DNA of 53,228 nt, taken from the NCBI GenBank assembly GCA_910586485.1, contig CAJUIA010000029.1:1-53228 (forward strand), read 5' to 3'. Made by a program: the position numbers and the translations under genes. This document shows positions 8,793-18,200 of the stretch, piece by piece (the first letter of the stretch is position 1; each line of letters begins with the position of its first letter). A model generated the notes under the pieces. That model saw only the letters and a list, made by a program, of their open reading frames with translations, was not told the origin of the DNA and searched no databases. Source of the stretch: an uncultured Acetatifactor sp. (GTDB lineage: Bacteria > Bacillota > Clostridia > Lachnospirales > Lachnospiraceae).

Positions 8793-9454
8793 AAACAGTA
8801 CTCATTAACGGAAGTCCGAAGGTAAAGGGAAGTGCCAGCGGAACATTGCTGGAGGATTTAAAGGCTTATCTTTCGGAAACGGAAATTGTGGAAATCGGAT
8901 TTCATGCAGGCGCCGTCGCAAAAGAAACGACGGAGATATTGAATCAGGCGGATGCCCTGGTGTTTGCATTCCCTCTTTATGTGGACGGAATTCCCGGACA
9001 CCTGCTTTCCTGTCTTGAAGAGTTGGAGAAGACTTCCTGCAAAAACAGCAGCATCCGGGTATACGGAATCGTCAACTGCGGCTTCTATGAGGGTATTCAG
9101 GCCGAAACGGCGCTGCAGGTCCTTAAAAACTGGTGTGAAAAGGCAGGATATGTCTGGGGAGGCGGCGTAGGTGTCGGCGGAGGCGGCGGACTGGCGCAGA
9201 TGCCTAAGACAAAGTCAGGCCATGGACCCAGGGAACCGATTGAAAGGGCATTAAAAGCGCTTGCCGAAACGATCTGTATGAGCCATGTGCAAAAGGATCA
9301 GCATCAGCAGACAGCAGAAAATCAATATGTTTCGGTTGCCTTTCCGAGATTTTTATATAAGCTGGCGGCGCAGATGGGATGGCGCCAGATGATGAAGGCA
9401 AACGGCGGCAGGGCGCGGGATTTGGGGAGAAGGCCGGAAGAAAGTAAAGACTGA
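8789..9454 (+). CDS. Flavodoxin-like NAD(P)H-dependent oxidoreductase
   Basis: A 221-residue flavodoxin-fold protein with an intact N-terminal phosphate loop (INGSPKVKGSASG) and FAFPLYVDGIPG as the second flavin loop. A glycine-rich stretch at ~129-137 (seven glycines within about nine residues) replaces the usual linker. It starts by ATGA overlap with the preceding flavodoxin-like gene. The pair might form a heterodimeric flavin reductase; the substrate is not evident. Confidence 0.8.
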   Translation: MKTVLINGSPKVKGSASGTLLEDLKAYLSETEIVEIGFHAGAVAKETTEILNQADALVFAFPLYVDGIPGHLLSCLEELEKTSCKNSSIRVYGIVNCGFYEGIQAETALQVLKNWCEKAGYVWGGGVGVGGGGGLAQMPKTKSGHGPREPIERALKALAETICMSHVQKDQHQQTAENQYVSVAFPRFLYKLAAQMGWRQMMKANGGRARDLGRRPEESKD

Positions 9455-9496
9455 AAAAGTGTAGAAATACAGAGTAAGTGCAGAGGAGACATGCAC

Positions 9497-10378
9497 ATGG
9501 CATCACTTGGCATACCACGCAACACGATAGAAATACTTCAAAAGTATCATTTTAATTTTCAAAAGAAATTCGGGCAGAATTTCCTGATCGACACCTCTGT
9601 TCTGGAGAGAATCATGAAGGCGGCAGAGATAACGAAGGATGACTTTTGCCTGGAGATTGGTCCGGGAATCGGCACCATGACTCAGTATCTGGCAGAGACG
9701 GCCAGGGAGGTTGTGGCGGTGGAAATTGATAAAAACCTGATTCCCATACTGGAAGACACGCTTTCGGATTATGAAAACGTAACGGTGATCAACGACGATA
9801 TTTTAAAGCTTGATATTCCCAAAATTGTGGAGGAAAGAAACGGGGGCAGACCCATCAAGGTGGTGGCAAACCTGCCCTATTATATTACCACTCCCATTAT
9901 TATGGGTTTGTTTGAAAAGCAGATTCCGGTGCAAAGCATTACGGTGATGGTGCAGAAGGAGGTGGCGGAGCGGATGCAGGCAGGCCCCGGCACAAAGGAT
10001 TACGGCGCTTTATCCCTGGCGGTGCAGTATTATGCGGAGCCGAAGGTGGTGGCCAACGTGCCGCCCAACTGTTTTATTCCCAGACCGAATGTGGGCAGCG
10101 CGGTGATCCGGCTCACCAGGCATGAGAAGCCGGCCGTGCAGGTGGAGGATGAGAGAAAAATGTTTTCTCTTATTAAGGCATCCTTTGGACAGCGCAGGAA
10201 GACTTTGGTCAACAGTCTTTCAAATGCGCCGGAGTTGGGAATCTCCAGAGACCATGCGGCAGCAGCGCTGGAAAAAATGGGACTGCCGCCCATGATCCGG
10301 GGAGAGGCATTGACACTGGAGCAGTTTGCAGAGCTGAGTAACCGGATTTCAGTATTCTTTGCGGAATCCGAAGGTTAA
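9497..10378 (+). CDS. rsmA: 16S rRNA dimethyladenosine transferase RsmA (KsgA)
   Basis: A 293-residue methyltransferase that dimethylates the two adjacent adenines near the 3' end of 16S rRNA during 30S maturation. Diagnostic motifs are KFGQNFLID at the N-terminus, SAM motif I LEIGPGIGTMTQYL and the catalytic NLPYYITTP. The start at 9497 is preferred to the in-frame ATG at 9491, because AGGAG lies 8 bases from 9497 but only about 2 from 9491. The stop overlaps the convergent ABC ATPase gene by four bases, leaving no room for a separate terminator. Confidence 0.96.
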   Translation: MASLGIPRNTIEILQKYHFNFQKKFGQNFLIDTSVLERIMKAAEITKDDFCLEIGPGIGTMTQYLAETAREVVAVEIDKNLIPILEDTLSDYENVTVINDDILKLDIPKIVEERNGGRPIKVVANLPYYITTPIIMGLFEKQIPVQSITVMVQKEVAERMQAGPGTKDYGALSLAVQYYAEPKVVANVPPNCFIPRPNVGSAVIRLTRHEKPAVQVEDERKMFSLIKASFGQRRKTLVNSLSNAPELGISRDHAAAALEKMGLPPMIRGEALTLEQFAELSNRISVFFAESEG

Positions 10379-11241
10379 GCATGAAGATAGATATACGCAT
10401 CCTCCAGCGTCACCGGTACCGGCCGGCAGTCAATTCCCGGTTTCACACGGCTTAAAATGCGCAGCCGGATGCCGCCCTCTGCCTGCTGCTTGGAGGAAAT
10501 GCGGTATTTCTGTTCCAGCTCACGGGCTTTTAGGGGATCGGTTACCATACACTCCCATACTGCGCCGGCTGCGTTGTCCAGCAGATTCTGTACACTGCCG
10601 GAATACAGGAAATGTCCCTTTTTCATTACGGCAAGTTGATTGCAGGTGGCGGCCAGGTCTTCTACCACGTGAGTGGAAAATAAAACGGTGCGTTTCTCTG
10701 CAAAATCCACCAGCAGATTGCGGATTCTAATGCGTTCCTCCGGGTCCAGGCCGGTGGTGGGCTCGTCGATGATCAGAAATTTGGGGTCGTTTAATAAGGC
10801 CTGGATCAGTCCCACTCGCCGTTTCATGCCGCCGGAGAGCTGCTTCATCTTCTTTTTCCTGTGCTCTGTCAGACCGGTCTTTTCCAGATAATACTCGATA
10901 CGCTCCCTGCAGAGGCTCTTGGGAACGTCTGCCAGAGCACCCATATATTCCAGGCATTCCTGCACGGTCAGGCCCGGATAGAGGTCAATTTCCTGGGGCA
11001 GATAACCGATCTGCCTCTGAATCTTTTCATAATTTTTCTCGTGATACTGAATGCCGTCCATGGTTACCGTGCCGCTTGTGGGGCTAAGGGTAGTGGTCAG
11101 TACCCGCATCAGCGTGGTCTTTCCCGCGCCGTTTTCCCCCAGCAGGCCGAAGATGCCCTCCGGAATTTCCAGGCTGGCATGGTCGATGGCAGTTACGTTA
11201 TTTCGAAAGGTCACAGTCAGGTCATTTATTCGAATACTCAT
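10375..11241 (-). CDS. ABC transporter ATP-binding protein
   Basis: A 288-residue ATPase: Walker A GENGAGKTT, signature LSGGMKRRVG, Walker B FLIIDEPTTGLD and switch His in STHVVEDL. The C-terminal ~70 residues form the extension seen in CcmA/BcrA-like drug- or peptide-resistance ATPases. It is the last gene of a minus-strand operon after two membrane subunits (11283-13018), 41 bases downstream of the second. Linkage to a two-component system suggests a stress- or antimicrobial-responsive exporter; the substrate is unknown. Confidence 0.92.
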   Translation of the reverse strand: MSIRINDLTVTFRNNVTAIDHASLEIPEGIFGLLGENGAGKTTLMRVLTTTLSPTSGTVTMDGIQYHEKNYEKIQRQIGYLPQEIDLYPGLTVQECLEYMGALADVPKSLCRERIEYYLEKTGLTEHRKKKMKQLSGGMKRRVGLIQALLNDPKFLIIDEPTTGLDPEERIRIRNLLVDFAEKRTVLFSTHVVEDLAATCNQLAVMKKGHFLYSGSVQNLLDNAAGAVWECMVTDPLKARELEQKYRISSKQQAEGGIRLRILSRVKPGIDCRPVPVTLEDAYIYLHA

Positions 11242-11282
11242 ATATTACCTCTTTTCCGATTCAAAAATTAATTTTCAATTTG

Positions 11283-11954
11283 TTATCCTCTTTTCTTTAA
11301 CAGGATTGGCAGGAGCAGCAGCATTACGGCGCAGAGGGCGATACAGAGGCCCTTGCCTGCAAGCCAGCCGAAGTCGCCGGTGTCTGCAATGTTTCGATCG
11401 GCATAGGAAAAAACACTCCAGGTGTCCAAAAGCCTCCTTGCAAAGGAGGAAGCTGCCAGAAGCCACAGGAGCAGGCTTCCGCCGATTCCAAACCACAGGC
11501 TGCGGAAGATGCAGGCAATGGTATTTGAAAGCACGGACCAAAATGCGATTGTCACCGCCATCGCTCCCAGAAAAATCACAAACTGCCTGATTTCGCTTCC
11601 GGCCTCCGGCTGCATGAGGCTGAACAGGCGGGGCCTTTGAAAGAGAAAGAACAGGGAATATCCTGCGGCTGCCAGCAGCAGGAGAAAACCCTGTTGAAGC
11701 AGCAGTCTGGTACTTATGGCGAAGAGCTTATCTTTCATCGGATACAGGCGCCAGACTTCGGAGCGTCTGCCGGCAATCTCCTGTACGTAGGTGTCCGCAC
11801 AGAACGCCGTCGCCAGAATGGCTATGGCAGGCTCCATGGCGGCTCCGATTTCACAGCTGACCGAAACGCCTCGGATCAGGCTTAAAATCACGATGAAGAG
11901 CAAGGCACTGGCAGTTTTATAAAAGGGCAGGGAAATTTTGACCTCTTTTATCAT
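11283..11954 (-). CDS. ABC transporter membrane subunit (small)
   Basis: A 223-residue hydrophobic protein with about five or six membrane segments, the last ending ALCAVMLLLLPILLKKRG. It has no recognised catalytic motif. The start at 11954 is set by GGAGGCGG upstream, and its A overlaps the last base of the preceding stop (TAATG), which implies translational coupling to the larger permease. It probably pairs with that permease and the ATPase at 10375-11241. It resembles ABC-2-type subunits of small resistance transporters. Confidence 0.75.
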   Translation of the reverse strand: MIKEVKISLPFYKTASALLFIVILSLIRGVSVSCEIGAAMEPAIAILATAFCADTYVQEIAGRRSEVWRLYPMKDKLFAISTRLLLQQGFLLLLAAAGYSLFFLFQRPRLFSLMQPEAGSEIRQFVIFLGAMAVTIAFWSVLSNTIACIFRSLWFGIGGSLLLWLLAASSFARRLLDTWSVFSYADRNIADTGDFGWLAGKGLCIALCAVMLLLLPILLKKRG

Positions 11955-13018
11955 TATATCCGCCTCCGTTTCCACAGCTGAATGGAAAGCAGCAGAAGGA
12001 CGGCAGATGCGGCCAGCAGAAAGCTTTGATTAAGCAGCACCATGGGCGGGTCCGACGTATCGAAAAGCTGTCCGGAAAACCGCACCATAATGGCCAGAGG
12101 CCGGCCCCAATAACCGCTTACTCCATAGGTGTTCCTGCCGGGCATATTGGAGTATACAATCAGGAGCAGTAAAAGCGGCACTCCGGGAAGGGGGTTTTGA
12201 AACAGCAGGGAAATCAGAACATAAGTGCATACAATCATAAGCATATTGGGCAGAATATACAGGCAGGTAGTCCTGATAAAATCCAGCAGGTGTATTTCAA
12301 AGCCCTGATCCTGGGTGGAAATCAGGCAGACCGCCCAAAACACCAGGTTCAGAATGGCCAGCGTAATCAGGCAGACGGAAAATCCGCCCAGAGCTTTTCC
12401 CAGTACATAGCCTTCGGCGGTGACAGGCTTGGTGTGAAGAAGCTCATAGGTGGAATTTCTCGTGTCCTGCATAAACAGAACGGCCAGCATGAGGGTGGCG
12501 AAGAAGCCCATATACAGCCCTGCAAAGTCTGCAAATATTCTGGAAAAATAATAGGAAAAGGGCCTTTCGGAGAGAACCTGCTCAAGATAAGCATTGATTT
12601 CCTCGCTGGTGCCTTTTCGGTATTTTGTCCCCTCATAGACCGAAGCCAGCCTATAAACAGAGTAGTTTTCTTCAAAATACGAAACAGCGTCATAGATGCT
12701 TAGATTTTCTGCTTCCTTTACGGCAGCTTCCGCTTCGGCGCTGCTCATTCCGAAAACCGAGACAAAGGTTTCCTCTACGGATGCTTCCCATAAGGACCGG
12801 CGTTCCTCCGGGGGTGTGGGGATATAGCCCTCCCAGGTCTCTCCCGCATGGATGGTTTCGGGGTAATTGTTGACAATCTGTTCCCCCGGAGAGAGAAAAT
12901 GAATCTGCAGGTAAAAATCCAGATGCAGATAAATGCCCAGGGTCACGGCTGCAATTCCCAGCCAGAACAGGGGGCGCTTTAAATAGTTTGTGACTTCTCT
13001 TTTTAAAATTGCAAGCAT
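11954..13018 (-). CDS. ABC-2 type transporter permease (large)
   Basis: A 354-residue membrane protein. One N-terminal helix follows a short cytoplasmic LKREVTNYLKRPLFW segment, as in ABC-2 permeases, then comes a ~120-residue extracytoplasmic domain (~35-160) and a cluster of five helices. RBS AAGGAGG is upstream of the ATG. It is first in the three-gene transporter operon and has its own promoter (13036-13063) behind the terminator of the two-component operon. Confidence 0.82.
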   Translation of the reverse strand: MLAILKREVTNYLKRPLFWLGIAAVTLGIYLHLDFYLQIHFLSPGEQIVNNYPETIHAGETWEGYIPTPPEERRSLWEASVEETFVSVFGMSSAEAEAAVKEAENLSIYDAVSYFEENYSVYRLASVYEGTKYRKGTSEEINAYLEQVLSERPFSYYFSRIFADFAGLYMGFFATLMLAVLFMQDTRNSTYELLHTKPVTAEGYVLGKALGGFSVCLITLAILNLVFWAVCLISTQDQGFEIHLLDFIRTTCLYILPNMLMIVCTYVLISLLFQNPLPGVPLLLLLIVYSNMPGRNTYGVSGYWGRPLAIMVRFSGQLFDTSDPPMVLLNQSFLLAASAVLLLLSIQLWKRRRI

Positions 13019-13035
13019 GTTTTGCCTCCTTCTGC

Positions 13036-13063
13036 ATTATTTCTGGTAATCAGAAAATTGTAA
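13036..13063 (-). promoter_or_regulatory. Promoter with spacer dyad for the ABC operon
   Basis: On the minus strand, TTACAA (13058-13063) and AATAAT (13036-13041) are separated by 16 bases. A perfect dyad, TTTCTG-5-CAGAAA (13040-13056), fills the spacer. This is a plausible binding site for a regulator, perhaps the adjacent response regulator, though the assignment is inference. Confidence 0.45.
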
Positions 13064-13131
13064 GTCAAAGCCGTCACCAATACAGAGTACCGGACAAATC
13101 ACAATGAAAAGACAACAAGGCGGCATAAAAC

Positions 13132-13164
13132 CAAAAAAAGACCGGACTGCTTACACAATCCGGC
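13132..13164 (-). terminator. Rho-independent terminator of the two-component operon
   Basis: On the minus strand, a 9-bp stem (13156-13164 with 13141-13149, two G-T wobbles), a 6-base loop and then a run of T residues. The stem overlaps the histidine kinase stop codon, so it separates this operon from the transporter genes. Confidence 0.85.
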
Positions 13165-14359
13165 CAAATACAGCAGTTACCGAAGCACCGCCCTGCTGCA
13201 AATTCTCCGTCAGAAGCCTGCCTCCGTGCTTTTCACAATACAGTCTGCTGATATACATGCCCAGCCCTGAGTGATTCAGGCTGTCCCTGATGTTTTGCGG
13301 GTTCTGCGGGAAACAGGCTTTCGCAGCTTTGGCAGTGGAAGCGGAAAATCCGCAGCCGTCATCGGTGATGCGGATCCAGCATTCGTCCGCCCTGAGGTCG
13401 AGGGTGATTTCCACTGATTCCCTGGCATAACGCAGGGCGTTGGACAGCAGATTTTCCGTGACTTCTAATATGATTTCCTGATCGCCCCGAAAGGATTCTT
13501 CCGGGGTAACATTGCGGAGCAGAATTTTTTTCCCGCTTTCCTTTTCCAGAATGCTGATTTCCGCAGAAAGCTCCGCCTGCAGCTGCCTGGCGGTCAGCTC
13601 ATCAGGATACAACTCCCGCCGTTCCAGACTGCTCAGCCTTTGCATGGTCTCCACGAATTTGTCCATGCGCTCAAGCTGTTTTCCACATTCCGCAAGCATG
13701 TCCATGGCCTTTTCCATGCTGATGGCTTCACCAGGAAGGTAGTCCGTCAGCATCTCATGGTATCCCTTTAAGACGGACAGGGGAGAGCGGATGTCGTGGG
13801 AGATGGCGGCGCGAAGAGCCCGTTCTTCGTCAAGGCTTCGCCACAGCAGGATATTGTTTTCTACCAGCTGCGCCCGCATCTGCTCAAATTCCCGGCATAG
13901 CTGTCCCAGTTCGTCCTTGTTTTCATAAGTAATATGAAACATCAGATTGTTTTGGGAAATATTTCGGGAGGCCTGCGTCAGCTCCAGAAGAGGGTATTTC
14001 AATTTATTTCGGTAAAACAGGAAGACAGATATACAGCTCCCGGTTATGGAAAGGATCAGTATCGTATAAGATTGCAAAAAGTCGCAGACATCGTCTATAC
14101 GGCGGTGGGCAGGAGTCATTTCAGAGTAGGCGGGTCTCGTCTCGCCGTAAGGGTCGGGGGTCAGCGGGCTTTCCGCATATTCGGAGCGCCCCGGCACGGA
14201 ATATTTATCCGGGTCAGTGTAATTTTGCCAGACGGCTGCCTGTGTATGCCGGGCCAGCATGGAAATATAGGCGGACAAAAAGCAGCTGCAGATCAGGCTG
14301 AGCATTAAGTATAAAAGAATTGTTTTTCTGACAGAAAGGTTTTTGATTATTTTGCCCAT
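13151..14359 (-). CDS. Sensor histidine kinase
   Basis: A 402-residue membrane kinase. Two transmembrane helices (~12-35 and ~90-110) flank a short extracytoplasmic loop, then HAMP-like linker, H-box AISHDIRSPLSVLKG with the phosphoacceptor His, N-box NLLSNALRYA, and ATP-lid motifs DDGCGF and GLGMYI. The ATG at 14359 is preferred to an in-frame GTG 18 bases upstream because GGGGGATGG lies in front of it. It overlaps the response regulator gene by 13 bases. It likely senses a cell-envelope signal and controls the adjacent ABC transporter. Confidence 0.9.
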   Translation of the reverse strand: MGKIIKNLSVRKTILLYLMLSLICSCFLSAYISMLARHTQAAVWQNYTDPDKYSVPGRSEYAESPLTPDPYGETRPAYSEMTPAHRRIDDVCDFLQSYTILILSITGSCISVFLFYRNKLKYPLLELTQASRNISQNNLMFHITYENKDELGQLCREFEQMRAQLVENNILLWRSLDEERALRAAISHDIRSPLSVLKGYHEMLTDYLPGEAISMEKAMDMLAECGKQLERMDKFVETMQRLSSLERRELYPDELTARQLQAELSAEISILEKESGKKILLRNVTPEESFRGDQEIILEVTENLLSNALRYARESVEITLDLRADECWIRITDDGCGFSASTAKAAKACFPQNPQNIRDSLNHSGLGMYISRLYCEKHGGRLLTENLQQGGASVTAVFGRIV

Positions 14360-15018
14360 CGGTATCCCATCCCCCACACGGTTTCAATATATTCGGTTTT
14401 CGTAAATGCCCGGAATTTATTGCGGATTCTGCGAATCAGCTCTGTTATGACACGACTGTCACCATCGGCATCATAGCCGCAGACCCGCTCGTAAATCCGT
14501 TCCCTGTCAAAAACAATTCCCGGATTCAGGGACAGGAACTCGATGATACCGTATTCCGCTTTTGTCAATTCCAGAAAGCGGCCTGCGATCTGTGCGGTTT
14601 TAGCAGTGTAATCAATGATCAGCTCATCCTGAAAACGGCAGCTTGACGGGAGGCTGTGCCGCTGCTCCCGCTTCAGATGGGCAGTAATCCGGGCGTCCAG
14701 CTCTTTGAGGCTGAAGGGTTTAGTGATATAGTCGTCGCCGCCTGAAAGCAGTCCGCCCACCCGATCGTCCTCATCCGCCTTTGCCGTCAGAAACAGGATG
14801 GGACAGGACATTTTATCCCGGATAAGGCGGCATAGTGAAAGCCCGTCCATTCGAGGCATATTAATGTCCAGCAGAATGAGGTCCGGCTGATATTTCAATT
14901 TTTCCAATGCCTCTTCACCGTTTTCGGCGGTCAGGATCTCAAACTGTTTTATCTCAAAGTGGGTTTGCAGCATGGTGACAAGCGCCCTGTCGTCATCCAC
15001 GATCAATAATTTCGCCAT
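14347..15018 (-). CDS. OmpR/PhoB-family response regulator
   Basis: A 223-residue two-domain regulator. The receiver domain has the DDD acidic patch (residues 8-10), phosphoacceptor Asp51 in LLDINMPRMDG, the conserved Thr in FLTAK and Lys in KPFSLKEL. The C-terminal winged helix includes LTKAEYGIIEFL and a final ETVWGMGYRW. The operon order is regulator then kinase. The RBS GGAG is rather far (12 bases) from the ATG. A TATACT box lies about 45 bases upstream with a poor -35. Confidence 0.93.
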   Translation of the reverse strand: MAKLLIVDDDRALVTMLQTHFEIKQFEILTAENGEEALEKLKYQPDLILLDINMPRMDGLSLCRLIRDKMSCPILFLTAKADEDDRVGGLLSGGDDYITKPFSLKELDARITAHLKREQRHSLPSSCRFQDELIIDYTAKTAQIAGRFLELTKAEYGIIEFLSLNPGIVFDRERIYERVCGYDADGDSRVITELIRRIRNKFRAFTKTEYIETVWGMGYRWAK

Positions 15019-15166
15019 CTGATGCAGGCTCTCCTTTTATCATTTTTATAACCTAAAATCCAGTATACCAGATGGCCGGTCCGGTGACCAGTATTGACTT
15101 TGATACGTCTGTCCATACCGTTTAAGGGTCTTATACTAGATATTGTATTTTTTTTGCCTTTTTTCT

Positions 15167-15196
15167 TTGACATGTGTACTATATCTATGGTAAACT
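15167..15196 (+). promoter_or_regulatory. Sigma-A promoter of the TPR protein/glgB unit
   Basis: TTGACA (15167-15172), an 18-base spacer and TAAACT (15191-15196), about 100 bases ahead of the 15296 start. A T-rich tract precedes the -35. Confidence 0.7.
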
Positions 15197-15295
15197 TAAC
15201 AAAATAGTGGGAAAGTATACGCATGTGTTGACTGTACCGCCTTACTCAATTTTGGTGGAAAGCGATTTAGAAATGCAGATGAGGCGGTATATGAG

Positions 15296-18200
15296 ATGGG
15301 GAGAGATACCTTGGATAAGTATGAATATAAAGTAAGGGCAGACGAAATTAAAGAGCTGATCGCAGAGGGGGACTATCCACAGGCGGCGGAGATTGCGGAT
15401 ACCATCGACTGGCGCAGGGTCAAGAGCGTCATGATGCTTTGCACCATCAGCGATCTGTATAAAATAAACCGGCGATATGAGGATGCGAAAAATATGCTGT
15501 TGCTGGCATATGAGAGAAGACCGGGGGGAAAGACCATTTGCTATTCACTCTGCGAGCTTTGCATTAAGACGGAGGAATTTCTGCAGGCGGTAAATTATTA
15601 CAAAGAGTTTGTGCAGGTGGCGCCGAAGGATCCGGGACGATATATTCTGCAGTATAAGCTTTACGAGGCGCAGGATGTCAGTCTGGAAGAGCGAATCGGC
15701 GTGCTGGAGGAGCTGAAAAAAAGGGATTACCGGGAAAAGTGGGCATATGAGCTGGCATATTTGTACCACCGGGTGGGGTTGGCTACTCGCTGTGTGGAAG
15801 AGTGTGACGAGCTGATTCTTTGGTTTGGCGACGGAAAATATGTGATCAAAGCGATGGAGCTGAAAATGCTGCATCAGCCTTTGTCTGCAAGCCAGCAGGA
15901 AAAGTATGACCATCGTTTTGATCCTGTGAAAACTGTCGCGGCAGCGGATGAGCAGGGCAGCTGGGAAGAGTCTGGACAGAACGGAACGGTACAGGACGTC
16001 TGGGAAGAGTCCGGACAGAACGGAACGGCACAGGGCGGCTGGGAAGAGTTCGGACAAAATGGAATGGCACAGGGCAGCTGGACGGAGTCCGGACAGAACG
16101 GAACGGTACAGAGCGGCTGGGGAGAGTCCGAACAGAATGAAGCGGCACAAAATGGCTGGGGGGATCCCGCGTGGAATGCCGGAGCAGACGATGGAAACTG
16201 GCAGGAAGGCACAGCGCAGGCGGCGGACAGCAATCAGGCAGATAATTCTGTATACACGGGCTGGGCTGCACAGGGAACGGAGGTGTCGGGGGATACCAGA
16301 ACGGATTGGGTGCTGGCAGGGCCTGCGCCTGCGGCGGAGTCTTCCTTTACGGGAGCGAGAAAGCCGCCGGAACCGGAAGAGATGGATATACAAGTTAAAA
16401 CCATGGACGTGGGCGCTTATAATACGATCAATCTGCAGGCGGAAATTGCGGCCGGGCTGCAGGAGGTACTGGCTGAGAATCAGGCACAGAATGACGCTAT
16501 TACCCGCTCCATTGTTGCGCCGTTGCTGGATTCCGATACCGAGAGCCTTGATCTGCCGGAAATAGACGAGGTGGATGAGGATGATCTGGAGCCTGAGGCG
16601 GAGGTTATGGAAGGCACCGAGGTATTCTTTGGGGAGACGGGAGAACTGGGTAATATCCGCAAGGTAGAGGCCTTTTCCGGGAAGGAGTCTCCCGTTGAAG
16701 AGGGACCGAAAGAAGAGTCTGCATTGCCGGAGGCGCCTGCAAAGGAGCAGGCCGCAGAGAGAGCTTTGGCGGCGGAGAATGTGTCTTCGGGAAAACGGTT
16801 ACCGGAAGAAATGGTAGAGCTTCATGCTGATGAGACGGCAAAGATCGTAATGGATCAGCTGAGAATGGAGAACATGGGACGAAAGGTGGAGCAGGTACTG
16901 ACCGCGCAGCCGCCAAGGGAAATCGCCGGAGTGTTGTCTCAGGAATCAGATGGTCAGATCAGTCTTGTGGTGCCAGAGAGTGAAAAGGTTGAAAAGCAGA
17001 TCACCGGTCAGATGGATCTTGAAGATATATTGGATGAGTGGGAGAAGCTGAAGCGGGATAATGAGGCGAAACGGCAGGAGGAAGTGCGGCAGCATGTTTT
17101 GGAGCAGACGGGTAATATGTTTACCGAGTTTGAGGAATCCGTGAAGGATGGTCTGCTGGAACAGCTGGAGAAGGAACCCGTTGAGCCGGATGAAGAAGAG
17201 ATAGAAGAAATCAGCTTTGAGGAAGAGCCTGCAGAGGAAGAGATAGAAGAGTCAGGCTTTGAGGGAGAGCCTGCGGAAGGAGAGGCAGAAGAGTCAGGCT
17301 CTGCGGGAGAGCCTGCGGGGGAAGAGATAGAAGATGCAGATGCGCCAGAAGAGATAGAAGAAATCGGCCTTGAGGAAGAGCCTGCGGAAGGAGAAGCAGA
17401 AGAGCCAGAAGAGATAGAAGAGTCAGGCCTTGAGGAAGAGCCTGCGGAAGGAGAAGCAGAAGAGTCAGAAGAGATAGAAGAGTCGGGCCCTGAGGAAGAG
17501 CCTGCGGAAGAAGCAGAAGAGTCAGAAGAGATAGAAGAGTCAGGCCCTGCGGAAGAAGAGACGAAAGAGGCAGAAAACGCTCAGCGAAGGGATACAAGAG
17601 TGCGCGCCCTGACCCATGAGGAAAAGGAGCTTTATGCCCCCTTCATCCAAAGCCGTTCCGGCAGAGAGAGGCTGGTAAAGGCCATTGACAGTATCAGCAT
17701 GGCGGCCTATACCGGAAATGTAATTATCACCGGAGAGAAGGGGATGGATACCCTGTCCCTTGCGAAAAATATGATTCGGGAAATTCAGATGGCCGACAGT
17801 AATTTTTCGGGCAAGGTAGCGCAGGTATCGGGACAGGGACTGAATACCAAGAATATAGAGGAAACGCTGGAGCGCTTTAAAAGCGGTGCTTTGATTATCC
17901 GGGAGGCAGCGGATATGGAGAAGCCTACGATAGAAGCGCTGCAGAAGGCCTTACAGAAAGAAAACTTTGGCATCATTATTTTCCTTGAGGATACGAAAAA
18001 AGCCATTGATAAGCTGCTGGGTGCCCATCCGGGCTTAAGTGAGTGCTTCACGGCAAGGATGGACGTGGAGGCCTTGAGCAATGATTCCCTGGTGTCCTTC
18101 GGAAGGCAGTATGCCCATGAGATGGAATATTCCATTGATGAATTGGGAATACTGGCGCTCCACACCCGGATTGAAGAGAGGCAGACACTGGATCACGTGG

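Noticed and set aside
15962..16156. CRISPR array
   Set aside because: The repeats are contiguous 39-bp coding units without spacers.
15845..16393. Long Pro/Ser/Cys-rich antisense frames opposite the Trp-rich repeat
   Set aside because: Produced by the repeat's base composition; no RBS, and the forward frame is clearly the gene.
17211..17597. Leu/Pro-rich antisense frame opposite the acidic repeat
   Set aside because: A mirror image of the Glu/Pro-rich coding repeat; no start signal.
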